Assembly (NCBI GenBank): GCA_964541485.1 | Contig: CAZIQL010000032.1 | Coordinates: forward strand, 1 to 26,605 | Reading direction: 5' to 3' | DNA from: SIG299 sp964541485 | Lineage (GTDB): Bacteria; Bacillota; Clostridia; Lachnospirales; Lachnospiraceae | Length of the DNA stretch: 26,605 nt | In this document: piece after piece, positions 1-7,262 of the stretch | Position numbering within the stretch: position 1 is the first letter of the stretch | How the letters are laid out: each line of letters begins with the position of its first letter | Program-made: the position numbers and the translations under genes | The notes under the pieces: generated by a model | The model's database searches: none | The model's input: the letters and a program-made list of their open reading frames with translations, nothing else | What the model was told of the DNA's origin: nothing

Positions 1-53
1 CAGTCACGGCTTACCGCTACGATTCCCACTTTCATGTTTGGTACGTTGTTCAT
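1..53 (-). CDS. L-fucose isomerase-like protein, N-terminal fragment (cut by window edge)
   Basis: The reverse strand reads an ATG at 51-53 preceded by a GAGAGG-type ribosome binding site. It gives the 17 residues MNNVPNMKVGIVAVSRD before the window ends. The GIVAVSRD stretch resembles the N-terminus of L-fucose/L-arabinose isomerase family proteins, which interconvert an aldose and a ketose in the cytoplasm. The start lies 15 bases past the stop of the GH8 gene on the same strand, so the two are very probably co-transcribed and belong to one sugar-use operon. Only the first residues are visible, so the family call rests on a short motif; that a gene starts here is more certain than its identity. 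Confidence 0.5.
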   Translation of the reverse strand, partial: MNNVPNMKVGIVAVSRD

Positions 54-68
54 AGTAAATTCCTCTCT

Positions 69-1220
69 TTAATAAATTTTATAATTTCCACTCAATGCAA
101 GGAATGCAAAGAAGTACAGACAATTATCGTAATATCTTCTGTCTCCGGTACGAAGCGGTGTTTCCCAAAACTTGCGTACACATTCCACTGCATAATTACC
201 TTTTGCTGCGAGACTGGCCTGCGCATTCACGGCAATGATTGCCACCGGATGAAGTGCCTTCCCCGGAATGATTCTGCCGTCAATCTCATAAATGCCGTCT
301 CTGTCTTCTTCCGGCAGGGTCTCACAGAAAAATTTCTGTAAACGTTCCGCCTCACCTACCTGCCATTCGTCCTTATGGAACCATTCATAATCCAGAGCAA
401 TATTGGCTATCGTGCGGTAGGCATCGCTGTAATACCAGTCATGTCTGCTGCCCCAGAACTCTTTTCCCGGACACCATGGCTCTCCTGCAAAGGTCGCATA
501 CTCTGCACAAAGTCCGGTCACCGGGTGACATGCCTTCTTTAAATACTCTCTGCTGACTTTAGCCGCTTCCTTCCAGAATTCTTTATCTTCTTCCGGTCCG
601 CGTTCCGCAAACAGCTCATAAAAATGCGGCAAATGGTACGACGGGTCTGTAAAATCCACATCCACCACAAAACGGATCATTTTATTCTCCGGGTCAAACA
701 TTGCGCGTCCCGGTTCTCCGTTTTCTCCTTTATGTACCATGGTGTGTAACAGCTCGTTTGCCTCTTTACTGTAATTAAAGATGCCTTCGCCATCGCCCCA
801 GCGGCTTGACGCAAACAAAAGTGCCATCGCATAAAATTCTTCACCGTCCGGTGCCGCGCCTTGTGCATTCTTCGAGCCATCCAATGCACAAGACCAACAG
901 AAATATCCTTTATTATTGCCCTCATTCAGGTACATATAAGTTCTGGACCACTTCCACAAACGGTCGAATTCTTCTTTCTTATTCATCTGGACACACATCA
1001 TCATACCGTATGACATACCCTCTGTCCTGGCATCATGATTTCCCGTGTCCTCCATATACGCCATATCCTCTCCGACCGGATGATAAATTCTTTCCTCCTC
1101 GGACCCGTAAAACAATGTTTCAAAAATCTTCTCCTTGCGCCGCTCTATCTCCTCCGGCGCATATCCTGCCTCCGCAAATACATTGCGGTAACTCTTTGAT
1201 TTGTAAAAACTTTTCTGCAT
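69..1220 (-). CDS. GH8 family reducing-end xylose-releasing exo-oligoxylanase (Rex-like)
   Basis: This 383-residue protein has no signal peptide and is therefore cytoplasmic. It matches the Rex branch of glycoside hydrolase family 8, which removes xylose from the reducing end of xylo-oligosaccharides by inversion. The motif HDARTEGMSYGMMM (residues 62-75) carries the expected general acid, E67. PDGEEFYAMALLF around residues 124-136 and the YYSDAYR motif near residue 265, which should hold the base Asp, are also typical. The length fits the family (about 380 residues). The start ATG at 1218-1220 has a GGGGG ribosome site 5 bases upstream. It is the first gene of a unit that continues into the fucose-isomerase-like gene. 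Family assignment is secure; exact substrate is inferred. Confidence 0.88.
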   Translation of the reverse strand: MQKSFYKSKSYRNVFAEAGYAPEEIERRKEKIFETLFYGSEEERIYHPVGEDMAYMEDTGNHDARTEGMSYGMMMCVQMNKKEEFDRLWKWSRTYMYLNEGNNKGYFCWSCALDGSKNAQGAAPDGEEFYAMALLFASSRWGDGEGIFNYSKEANELLHTMVHKGENGEPGRAMFDPENKMIRFVVDVDFTDPSYHLPHFYELFAERGPEEDKEFWKEAAKVSREYLKKACHPVTGLCAEYATFAGEPWCPGKEFWGSRHDWYYSDAYRTIANIALDYEWFHKDEWQVGEAERLQKFFCETLPEEDRDGIYEIDGRIIPGKALHPVAIIAVNAQASLAAKGNYAVECVRKFWETPLRTGDRRYYDNCLYFFAFLALSGNYKIY

Positions 1221-1265
1221 GTGTCCCCCATATTTTACTTTGTATTTTCCAAAAGCTACACTTTA

Positions 1266-1271
1266 AATATA
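1266..1271 (-). promoter_or_regulatory. Possible extended -10 promoter for the GH8 gene
   Basis: On the minus strand a TATATT box is preceded by TGC, giving the extended -10 form TGnTATATT. It lies about 45 bases before the GH8 start codon. No convincing -35 box sits 16-18 bases upstream, so this is a weak call. The rest of the 1221-1347 gap is AT-rich and holds no other structure that I could see; no terminator follows the FliB-like gene. Confidence 0.3.
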
Positions 1272-1347
1272 GCAACACACACCGTTCTTCTCTACTCAAT
1301 TCTTGCGTTTTTCTTCCGCAATTTTGCTTAAATTTTCTGTATTTTTT

Positions 1348-2475
1348 TTAGTTTACCGTCAATTCCTCCATCAAACGGTCCATTGCACATAAATTCTCAT
1401 CTGAGTGCTCCAGTTCTCTTGAATAACGGTATGTCATACGAATGACATCATGAAGCTCTAACTGTTTTCCCTGTTTCAGCCACTGTGCCGTCAGCATCTC
1501 TTCAATGAAAAACACACTGAGCACCGACATTTTCACCTTTGATGCCACGTATTCATCGTATACTGCTCCACAGAAGTAGGTGTATAAAAAGTATACCATC
1601 AGCTGCTCTGCCATAATGTCCCAGTCCGGGAAATTCTTTTTTCGCCAGCTCACATATTCTTCTTTTATTTTTGTATAACTTTCAGCATCCCCTTGATACA
1701 ACCATTTTTCCGCCTCGATCAAATCCTCTTCCCATTCCTCCGCAAGAAATTCCAATTGCCAAAGTTTCTCAAACTGTTCCTTTGATTTTTCAAAAACCTC
1801 CTCTTTCTTTGCCAAAAACTGTTGAAGATGTTCTTTGATTTCTTCTTTTCGTCTGTTATCTTCGCAGACAGCATACAGTTCGTCTATGTACAAAGTTCCT
1901 TCATCCATCTTCTCCTGAAATTTCGTAATAAAATTCCAAAGGATTGCCGCACGAAGTTCAATAGACAAGGTTCTGTTCTGCAACACCTTTAACATTTCTT
2001 CTCTTGCTTCGACCAACACCTCATAAAGCATCGGGTCAAATTCATCGAATACTTCCTCTTCTGACTCTTCTTCCGTTTCAATAAACCGCACCGGCTCCTT
2101 TGTTTCAAGCAACATTTTTGCTACCACCGGACACGAGACTGAAAGCGTATATTCCCTGACATTTTCAAACTCCTCAATATGCCTTGGATATCGGGTACAG
2201 GTTTCACAAAGCGACTCCTCGCCAAGTGCCGTATACATATCACACAGGTTATTGTCATTTAAGAAAGCACAGCGTTTCTTTCCCTTCTGGCAAAAAACTC
2301 CTTCCTCAAAATCCACGCCTTCCCGGATACGGTCCGAGAATTCATTATTCACCTTTGCATACTTCTTTAAAGACTCCTCATCCACCACAATCTGCCAGCC
2401 GGCACAACACGTCGCCTCACACTCTCCCGCTATACAGGAAAATTTATGATAATAATCAGGATAAGTAATTTTCAT
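1348..2475 (-). CDS. fliB: FliB-like lysine N-methylase (cysteine-rich flagellin methylase family)
   Basis: The protein (375 residues from the chosen start) opens with MKITYPDYYHKFSCIAGEC and has clustered cysteines C14, C19, C23 and C24. Further cysteines (CQKGKKRC, a lone C, CETC and SVSC) follow over the next 120 residues. This layout is that of the FliB family, which methylates lysines of flagellin; Salmonella FliB is reported to use a [4Fe-4S] cluster. The C-terminal two thirds is helical and acidic. An upstream ATG would add nine residues, but AAAGGAGA lies just before the internal ATG at 2473-2475, so that start is preferred. No flagellar gene is adjacent, so the substrate here is uncertain; many gut Clostridia carry stand-alone members. 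Confidence 0.75.
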   Translation of the reverse strand: MKITYPDYYHKFSCIAGECEATCCAGWQIVVDEESLKKYAKVNNEFSDRIREGVDFEEGVFCQKGKKRCAFLNDNNLCDMYTALGEESLCETCTRYPRHIEEFENVREYTLSVSCPVVAKMLLETKEPVRFIETEEESEEEVFDEFDPMLYEVLVEAREEMLKVLQNRTLSIELRAAILWNFITKFQEKMDEGTLYIDELYAVCEDNRRKEEIKEHLQQFLAKKEEVFEKSKEQFEKLWQLEFLAEEWEEDLIEAEKWLYQGDAESYTKIKEEYVSWRKKNFPDWDIMAEQLMVYFLYTYFCGAVYDEYVASKVKMSVLSVFFIEEMLTAQWLKQGKQLELHDVIRMTYRYSRELEHSDENLCAMDRLMEELTVN

Positions 2476-2507
2476 AATTGTCTTCTCCTTTTTTTGCATC
2501 AAACCAC

Positions 2508-2536
2508 TTTACAAATCCATTTTATCTAAGTATACT
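2508..2536 (+). promoter_or_regulatory. Sigma-A-type promoter of the folT transcript
   Basis: TTTACA at 2508-2513 and TATACT at 2531-2536 are separated by 17 bases, each one mismatch from consensus. Transcription would start near 2543, about 60 bases before the THF aptamer, giving a leader of roughly 290 bases. The AGTATACT core is palindromic, so the same box could serve as -10 for the divergent FliB-like gene, though no good -35 is seen on that strand. Confidence 0.6.
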
Positions 2537-2604
2537 GTCTGAGTAAAGTAGTAAAGTTGTATGATTTCTACATGACTTTTTCTACATTTACACCAAAAAT
2601 AATT

Positions 2605-2704
2605 GCAGAGTAGAATCTTGCGCGTTAAGTGCTGCGTGAACAGGGAGTTGTCATGCGGACGAAAAGCTGAATGTGCTTGCGGTGCAGGGTTCGCATCCCG
2701 CTGC
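2605..2704 (+). ncRNA. Tetrahydrofolate (THF) riboswitch aptamer
   Basis: The sequence follows the THF (folT) riboswitch consensus in order: GCAGAGTAGA, GCGCGTTAAGTG, an internal GGGA, GGACGAA, TTGCGGTG, then GCATCCCGCTGC. GCAG at 2605-2608 pairs with CTGC at 2701-2704 to close the outer stem. It precedes a folate-type ECF S component, the classic target of this class. THF binding normally lowers expression of the importer. The match was judged by comparing the segment with the known Eubacterium aptamer from memory. Confidence 0.9.
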
Positions 2705-2711
2705 TACATAT

Positions 2712-2755
2712 TGGAGCATGCAAACTCGTGCCACCTGCACATGCTTGCCATTTTT
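2712..2755 (+). terminator. Riboswitch expression-platform terminator
   Basis: Seven bases after the aptamer, TGGAGCATG (2712-2720) pairs with CATGCTTGCCA (2740-2750) as a 9-bp stem with a 2-base bulge, followed directly by TTTTT. This is a plausible intrinsic terminator under riboswitch control. The segment CCTGCAC at 2734-2740 is also complementary to GTGCAGG at 2682-2688 inside the aptamer, so an alternative fold exists. The competing pairing is an inference. Confidence 0.6.
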
Positions 2756-2777
2756 CCTCTTCCATTATGTAGGTAAC

Positions 2778-2798
2778 CGATATGGAATTGCCATATCG
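2778..2798 (+). promoter_or_regulatory. Small hairpin in the folT leader
   Basis: CGATATGG (2778-2785) and CCATATCG (2791-2798) form a perfect 8-bp stem with a 5-base loop, 16 bases before the folT ribosome site. No T-tract follows, so it is not a terminator. TCCTCTT just upstream (about 2755-2762) could pair with the AGGAGGA of the ribosome site. Function unknown. Confidence 0.4.
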
Positions 2799-2830
2799 CT
2801 CGGAAAACTGCGTAAAGGAGGAGATTTTTT

Positions 2831-3508
2831 ATGTCAGATTACAACGAAACAGAAAAAAAGAAATCCTGCATCCGCCGTTTCTTCGGCATGTATGCGGATT
2901 CCGCAAAGGAGATGCGATATCTCCTGACCATTGTGGTCTGCGGTATGATGGCAGCACTTGCCATTGTCCTTAGCGCCACTACTTCGGTCTATATCCCGGG
3001 AACCACAATGAAAGTGGGTTTCTCCGGACTTCCGAACCGCGCCGTAGACTTTTTGTACGGTCCGGTGGTCGGATGCATCTTTGGCGGCGTCATGGATATT
3101 GTAAAGTTCTTTATTAAACCGGACGGGGCATTTTTCCCGGGTTATACTTTAACAGCAATGCTTGGCGGCTTAATTTACGGTACATTCTTTTACAGACTAC
3201 ATATCAAACAGCCGACCGACGGAAGCGTCCGCGGCTGGATAAAAGCAAACTTAAAGTCTCTTTTTCTCATTTTTATAGCAGAGATTTTAGTAAAAGTATT
3301 TTGTAATATGGGACTTAACACCCTGTGGAGTGCAATGTTTACCGGCAAAGCTTATCTTGCCCTACTTCCTTCCAGAGCGCTGAAAAACCTGATTCAGATT
3401 CCGATAGACACTGTACTGCACTTTGTACTCATCAAAATGGTACAGCAAATGAAACGTTATTTGTTCCCGAACGTGAAGAGTCGGTCACTTGTACACAAGA
3501 GAAAATAA
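2831..3508 (+). CDS. folT: Folate-specific ECF transporter S component
   Basis: This 225-residue membrane protein has a charged N-terminus and then about five or six hydrophobic segments starting at residue 30. It has the short polar loops typical of ECF S components such as FolT. These bind a vitamin in the membrane and work with a shared EcfA/EcfA'/EcfT module, which is not encoded in this window. Substrate identity is supported by the THF riboswitch in its leader. The ATG at 2831 has an excellent AAAGGAGGAG ribosome site 7 bases upstream. The gene stands alone and ends before a strong terminator. The C-terminus is basic (SRSLVHKRK), in line with a cytoplasmic tail. Confidence 0.87.
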   Translation: MSDYNETEKKKSCIRRFFGMYADSAKEMRYLLTIVVCGMMAALAIVLSATTSVYIPGTTMKVGFSGLPNRAVDFLYGPVVGCIFGGVMDIVKFFIKPDGAFFPGYTLTAMLGGLIYGTFFYRLHIKQPTDGSVRGWIKANLKSLFLIFIAEILVKVFCNMGLNTLWSAMFTGKAYLALLPSRALKNLIQIPIDTVLHFVLIKMVQQMKRYLFPNVKSRSLVHKRK

Positions 3509-3532
3509 TTTAAAACCTGCATATTTTAACAA

Positions 3533-3569
3533 ATAGCCAATGCAATTACTTATAAAATGCATTGGCTAT
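3533..3569. terminator. Bidirectional terminator between folT and the LRR-like gene
   Basis: ATAGCCAATGCA (3533-3544) and TGCATTGGCTAT (3558-3569) form a perfect 12-bp stem with a 13-base AT-rich loop. It lies between the converging ends of folT and the minus-strand gene at 3602. Both flanks are AT-rich rather than pure T-tracts. Confidence 0.7.
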
Positions 3570-3601
3570 AATATTATATAAACTGAAATATTGCGTTATA
3601 T

Positions 3602-4564
3602 TTATATAGTACTAATTGCATCAAAATCTCGTTCAAATGCATCATAATCAAACTTGCCTTTCGACTTTATCTTCTTAACTGCTTTTAGGATCATCTTTTT
3701 CGTTAAAAGAATTTTCTCAATACTATCTGCATTATAATACTCTCGAAAATCCATTCGTATGGAAATAATTGCACAACTTTTGTTGCTAATCAATTTTACT
3801 GACTCTTTCCATACCCCATTATCATATAATTCCTGTGGCGCAGCAACTGGTGTAATTCCAATAGTATGTAAAGTATCACTATATTCTTTGTCCTTGAAAT
3901 ACCTATATGCATTCTGACAAAACCGATACACTTCATCATCAATGCCATAATGCTGATTAAAATAAGCAGGTGTATTGACATTTAGCTCCATAAGAATATC
4001 CAATTCTTCTATTTTACTATGGGCTAAACATCCAAAATCGTTATCTTGGACTTTATTACCACTCCAAGAGAAATGTCTTATGTTAGTATTCACTATTGGT
4101 TTAAACGATTCAATCTCCATTCTGGCTTCTACTCGATTGCCTATATCAAAATATTCTAAATTGCTACCCTTTTCTATTCCATCTAATGAGCGGAGTTTAG
4201 AAAAATCCGTAAGACTCAAACCTATAAGTTTCTTATTATTTGTCATATCCCAGAGTTTGCTTGCTTTCTGATTAAAAAAATAGCTAATATACTCAATATC
4301 ACTTAGCAAAGATAGAGCTGACAAATCCGAAACACCTTTATTTTTCCAAAATGTTATAGCTTGAAATTGCTTTCCATAAGTATTTACAAAATACTCAAAC
4401 GTATCTTGCTTTAATCCAGATATTATAATAGACTTTGAATCAGGGAAATCTTTAATAGTATCAATTTGTTCAAATGAGATTACTCCACCACCTACTTCTT
4501 TTTGAATTAAATTAATATCATATATATCAAAAGATGATGAGTCAAAATTATCCATGGTTACCAT
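3602..4564 (-). CDS. Leucine-rich-repeat-like protein of unknown function
   Basis: The 320-residue product has no signal peptide or membrane segment. Residues 80-190 contain spaced hydrophobic patterns such as LIGLSLTDFSKLRSLDGI and NLEYFDIGN that resemble irregular leucine-rich repeats. The C-terminal third is polar and lysine-rich. I do not recognise a catalytic domain. The longest frame opens at a GTG (4573), but AGGGG sits 8 bases before the ATG at 4562-4564, so that start is preferred. The gene is distinctly AT-rich and uses many A/T-ending codons, unlike the surrounding genes. It lies 83 bases downstream of the phd-doc pair on the same strand. It may be cargo of an acquired cassette or an immunity-type protein; both are guesses. 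Confidence 0.65.
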   Translation of the reverse strand: MVTMDNFDSSSFDIYDINLIQKEVGGGVISFEQIDTIKDFPDSKSIIISGLKQDTFEYFVNTYGKQFQAITFWKNKGVSDLSALSLLSDIEYISYFFNQKASKLWDMTNNKKLIGLSLTDFSKLRSLDGIEKGSNLEYFDIGNRVEARMEIESFKPIVNTNIRHFSWSGNKVQDNDFGCLAHSKIEELDILMELNVNTPAYFNQHYGIDDEVYRFCQNAYRYFKDKEYSDTLHTIGITPVAAPQELYDNGVWKESVKLISNKSCAIISIRMDFREYYNADSIEKILLTKKMILKAVKKIKSKGKFDYDAFERDFDAISTI

Positions 4565-4594
4565 GTCAATCACCCCTACAAATTCAAATCATCA

Positions 4595-4627
4595 CCTGTG
4601 TTCGACCTTCCAGGGATTGAACACAGG
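4595..4627. repeat. Inverted repeat between doc and the LRR-like gene
   Basis: CCTGTGTTC (4595-4603) and GAACACAGG (4619-4627) form a perfect 9-bp stem with a 15-base loop in the gap after doc. There is no T-tract on the minus strand, so it may be a weak terminator, a processing hairpin or an operator. Confidence 0.5.
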
Positions 4628-4647
4628 CATTAAAATATAATAAATAA

Positions 4648-5025
4648 TTACGCTTGATGCTCCAAAACCCACTTAAGCATACCTTCATACTCTAAACTAC
4701 CATCTGCTACTGCAAGAACCATTTCATATAATTCTTTCTGTGTATATTGTAATTCTATCCCATTCAATACAAAGAACACAAGCATAGCATGAGTACCAAT
4801 GCGTTTATTTCCATCCAACATACAATGATTTTTTATTAAACCATAGTCAAGGCGTGTACCTTTCGCTTGTATCGTTGGATATAACTCTTCTCCTCCAAAC
4901 ACTTGAAACGGTGTCTCAATAGCCGACTCCAGCAAATTGAAGTCTCTTACGCCATCAATTCCTCCTGTCTGCTCAATAAGCTGTGAATGGAGCATGAAAA
5001 TCTGCTCTTTACTCAGTCTTTTCAT
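4648..5025 (-). CDS. doc: Doc-type toxin (Fic/Doc family, death on curing)
   Basis: This 125-residue protein has the length and fold pattern of phage P1 Doc. The catalytic loop is HCMLDGNKRIG (H67, D71, N73, K74, R75). A lysine stands where Fic AMPylators have glycine, and the second arginine of the Fic motif is missing. In this family that signature marks Doc, which phosphorylates elongation factor Tu and stops translation. The N-terminus (LSKEQIFMLHSQLIEQTGG) and the following helix with ESAIETPFQ are also Doc-like. The start overlaps the end of the antitoxin gene by four bases, so translation is coupled. All key residues are present and the frame is intact, so the toxin is probably active. 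Confidence 0.92.
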   Translation of the reverse strand: MKRLSKEQIFMLHSQLIEQTGGIDGVRDFNLLESAIETPFQVFGGEELYPTIQAKGTRLDYGLIKNHCMLDGNKRIGTHAMLVFFVLNGIELQYTQKELYEMVLAVADGSLEYEGMLKWVLEHQA

Positions 5026-5264
5026 TTAGCAAGCACCTCGTAAGCCTCTTTATTCTGTGCAAGCAGTCTCTTTGAAATTTCAAGCACATCCTCATCCTTA
5101 GCTACTGCACTTTCATCCGCTTTGCTAAAATCAATTACCAAATATCTTGGTGCATTATTCTTAAGTATAACAACTGAGCCAAGCTCATCTACTAATCTTG
5201 CAACTTTTGAAAAGTTCTGATTTGCTTCTGTAATTGAAACCATTGTGTTTGTATCTATTGTCAT
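5022..5264 (-). CDS. phd: Phd/YefM-type antitoxin
   Basis: The 80-residue protein has the N-terminal Phd/YefM pattern: VSITEANQNFSKVARLVDELGSVVILKNNAPRYLVI, shown here only to name the family region at residues 9-46. This part dimerises and binds operator DNA. A charged C-terminal tail (residues 50-80) should wrap around and block Doc. It lies directly upstream of doc with a 4-base overlap, the standard order. GGAGG stands 7 bases before the ATG at 5262-5264. Autoregulation is expected, with Doc as co-repressor, as in P1. Confidence 0.9.
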   Translation of the reverse strand: MTIDTNTMVSITEANQNFSKVARLVDELGSVVILKNNAPRYLVIDFSKADESAVAKDEDVLEISKRLLAQNKEAYEVLAK

Positions 5265-5292
5265 GTGAACACCTCCATAATCTTATATAGAT

Positions 5293-5322
5293 AGTATATC
5301 ACTTTTCCTAGGATAAATTCAA
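5293..5322 (-). promoter_or_regulatory. phd-doc promoter with possible operator palindromes
   Basis: On the minus strand TTGAAT (5317-5322) and TATACT (5293-5298) are 18 bases apart, close to the sigma-A consensus. An 8-bp palindrome TCCTAGGA (5306-5313) lies between the boxes, and ATATA-5-TATAT (5285-5299) overlaps the -10. Either could be a Phd operator; this is inference. The rest of 5323-5481 is AT-rich with nothing I can name. Confidence 0.5.
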
Positions 5323-5481
5323 CCTATTTTTCTTCTTATCATCAGTTCATCTTCCAATCTCATATAAGCTTGCGAAATTTTACGATATGTGTTTTCTATT
5401 TGACAACTACATAATACAAGATTTAACAGAAAGAACTCTCCTGTTTTGTTATTTTATAATCGATTATCCTTTTATTTTCCG

Positions 5482-7104
5482 CTAGAACACCACAAAGGTC
5501 TCCGGACACGCTCCCAAATCTCTCGGATGAATCCCTTGTTTGATTGCCTCAAATACAAACATCATGGCATTCGGTTCGTATGGCATCGTCAGCTTCTGAT
5601 CCGGTACACTTTTTAAATGGGACGGAACCCTCTTCTTGTGTGTCTCGCAATATGCCGCGAGTGCCTCTTTAATTCCCGCAGCAAATTCTTCCGTTGCATG
5701 GTTGGCTATAGCAAAGAACTCTCTTTCCTCCTCATGCGTCAGACAAGGAATTGCCACTGTAAACTCCCCACCCTGCTCTTTCAAAAAGCCGCGTTCTTTT
5801 AAGAGCGGAATCCCCTTCACCATTCTGGTATCCAGATCCACGGTTTCCGGCGCAATTCCGTTCTGAATCAGATAAAACAGCTTCAACATATTCACCTCTA
5901 CATCCTGCAGCATGTTAAAGTTATAGCCGGAATGTTTTTCCCAACCATGCGGATCTAACGCGGTCTCATAATTATATATTCTGAGTTCTTCTGCCTGCAA
6001 ATACTTATCTAATTTTGTGCATCTACAGCCTGCCAAACCATACTCTTCCTCACCGCGCTTCCCTTCAAAAATCGAAGGATCATCCTCTAAAATAATGCCG
6101 AACGCAATCCAGTTTCCGCCGTTTGGACGCTCCGGAAAGACCTGTGGCTTTCTGACATTCTCCAAACTGTGATAAAGCCCGTCCGATGCCACATGAATCA
6201 TCATAAAACGCTCCAGTCTCTGACTGTAAAAAGAGGTCTTCTTTAACTCCTCTATCGCCTTTTTTACCGCTGATGTGTAAACCGCCGCATGTTCCTTTGC
6301 AAATGCCTCACGCTCTTTCATGTACTTTACAAAGTCCAGTCCCCTATAAATAATAAAGTCAGTGTAAACCTTGCCGTCTCCCATGCGCTTCATCAACTCG
6401 CTATCTACCAGTTTATTCACCACCGGCTCCACATACGCACTTGCCACACCGATTGCTTTGGAAAGCTCCGTAATCGTTACCGGCTTTTCATAGGCAAGAA
6501 TCAATAGATTCTGTGCAAGTGCATCTCCTTCCACCAACGTCCGTGGCTCCTCATCCATTCCCATCGTTCCGCTCCAGCTTATATTAAGTCTCTTTGGCAT
6601 GTAGCTGTTTTCTGTATACTGTTCCATTTTCTCAAACCCTTTCTTTAACTGTTTTCTGCCGAAATCCATCCGGCTTTTCACGGTTCCTTCCGGGATTCCT
6701 GCTTCCTCCGCAATTTCCTTCACACTCATTCCATGGAAATAATGCTTTGCAATCAGTGTCCGATAGGACTCTGCAAGATATGCCACTTCGCGCCGGACAT
6801 GCTCTGCCTCTTCCTTGTGAATCCATTCTTTTTCTAGGTCTTTGCCATCCGTTATCTCCATATCTTCTCCGGTCACCACCGTTGGAAGCTGGTATTTTCT
6901 GCGAAGCATATCATAATACTTCCGGTTCATGACCGACAAAAGCCACGCTTGCGGATTCTCCATGGTTCCACCTTTGTCCAAATAAAGCAAAGCTGCCAAC
7001 ATCGTCTCCTGCGTAATGTCCTGGGCATCCGATAGGTTTCCGCATTTATGCAGTGCCGCCCCAAGCAGATATTCAACATGATTTTGTATTTCTTGTTTTT
7101 GCAT
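5482..7104 (-). CDS. ECF-type RNA polymerase sigma factor with long C-terminal extension
   Basis: Residues 5-70 form a sigma-70 region 2 (DAQDITQETMLAALLYLDKG, then NPQAWLLSVMNRKYYDMLRR). Residues 100-155 form region 4 with the helix-turn-helix MSVKEIAEEAGIPEGTVKSR. An ordinary ECF sigma would end near residue 165, but this protein continues to residue 540. The extension starts with a winged-helix-like segment (LAYEKPVTITELSKAIG, about 195-250), followed by a mixed region ending in PRDLGACPETFVVF. No anti-sigma gene is next to it, so the extension may control activity or sense a ligand. The frame could open at a TTG 18 codons upstream, but the ATG at 7102-7104 has AGAGAGG before it and is preferred. 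Its regulon is unknown. Confidence 0.8.
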   Translation of the reverse strand: MQKQEIQNHVEYLLGAALHKCGNLSDAQDITQETMLAALLYLDKGGTMENPQAWLLSVMNRKYYDMLRRKYQLPTVVTGEDMEITDGKDLEKEWIHKEEAEHVRREVAYLAESYRTLIAKHYFHGMSVKEIAEEAGIPEGTVKSRMDFGRKQLKKGFEKMEQYTENSYMPKRLNISWSGTMGMDEEPRTLVEGDALAQNLLILAYEKPVTITELSKAIGVASAYVEPVVNKLVDSELMKRMGDGKVYTDFIIYRGLDFVKYMKEREAFAKEHAAVYTSAVKKAIEELKKTSFYSQRLERFMMIHVASDGLYHSLENVRKPQVFPERPNGGNWIAFGIILEDDPSIFEGKRGEEEYGLAGCRCTKLDKYLQAEELRIYNYETALDPHGWEKHSGYNFNMLQDVEVNMLKLFYLIQNGIAPETVDLDTRMVKGIPLLKERGFLKEQGGEFTVAIPCLTHEEEREFFAIANHATEEFAAGIKEALAAYCETHKKRVPSHLKSVPDQKLTMPYEPNAMMFVFEAIKQGIHPRDLGACPETFVVF

Positions 7105-7262
7105 ATTAGGAATTCCTCTCTTTTGAAAGCTTTCATCCGTAAAGTCGTGATTTTTCAAAATAGGTTTGATGATTTTTGATCTTTTTTATTCTTTTTGCTT
7201 TTTTGCCTTTTGACTCTGTGATAACAGATAAAATATGACGTTTTCTTTTCAAAAAATAACGC

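Noticed and set aside
806..1351. Plus-strand frame of 181 codons
   Set aside because: It is antisense to the GH8 gene, is of low-quality composition, and has no ribosome site.
2680..2704. GGTTCGCATCCC resembles a tRNA T-arm
   Set aside because: No anticodon or D-arm or acceptor stem fits around it; the segment is fully explained by the 3' half of the THF riboswitch.
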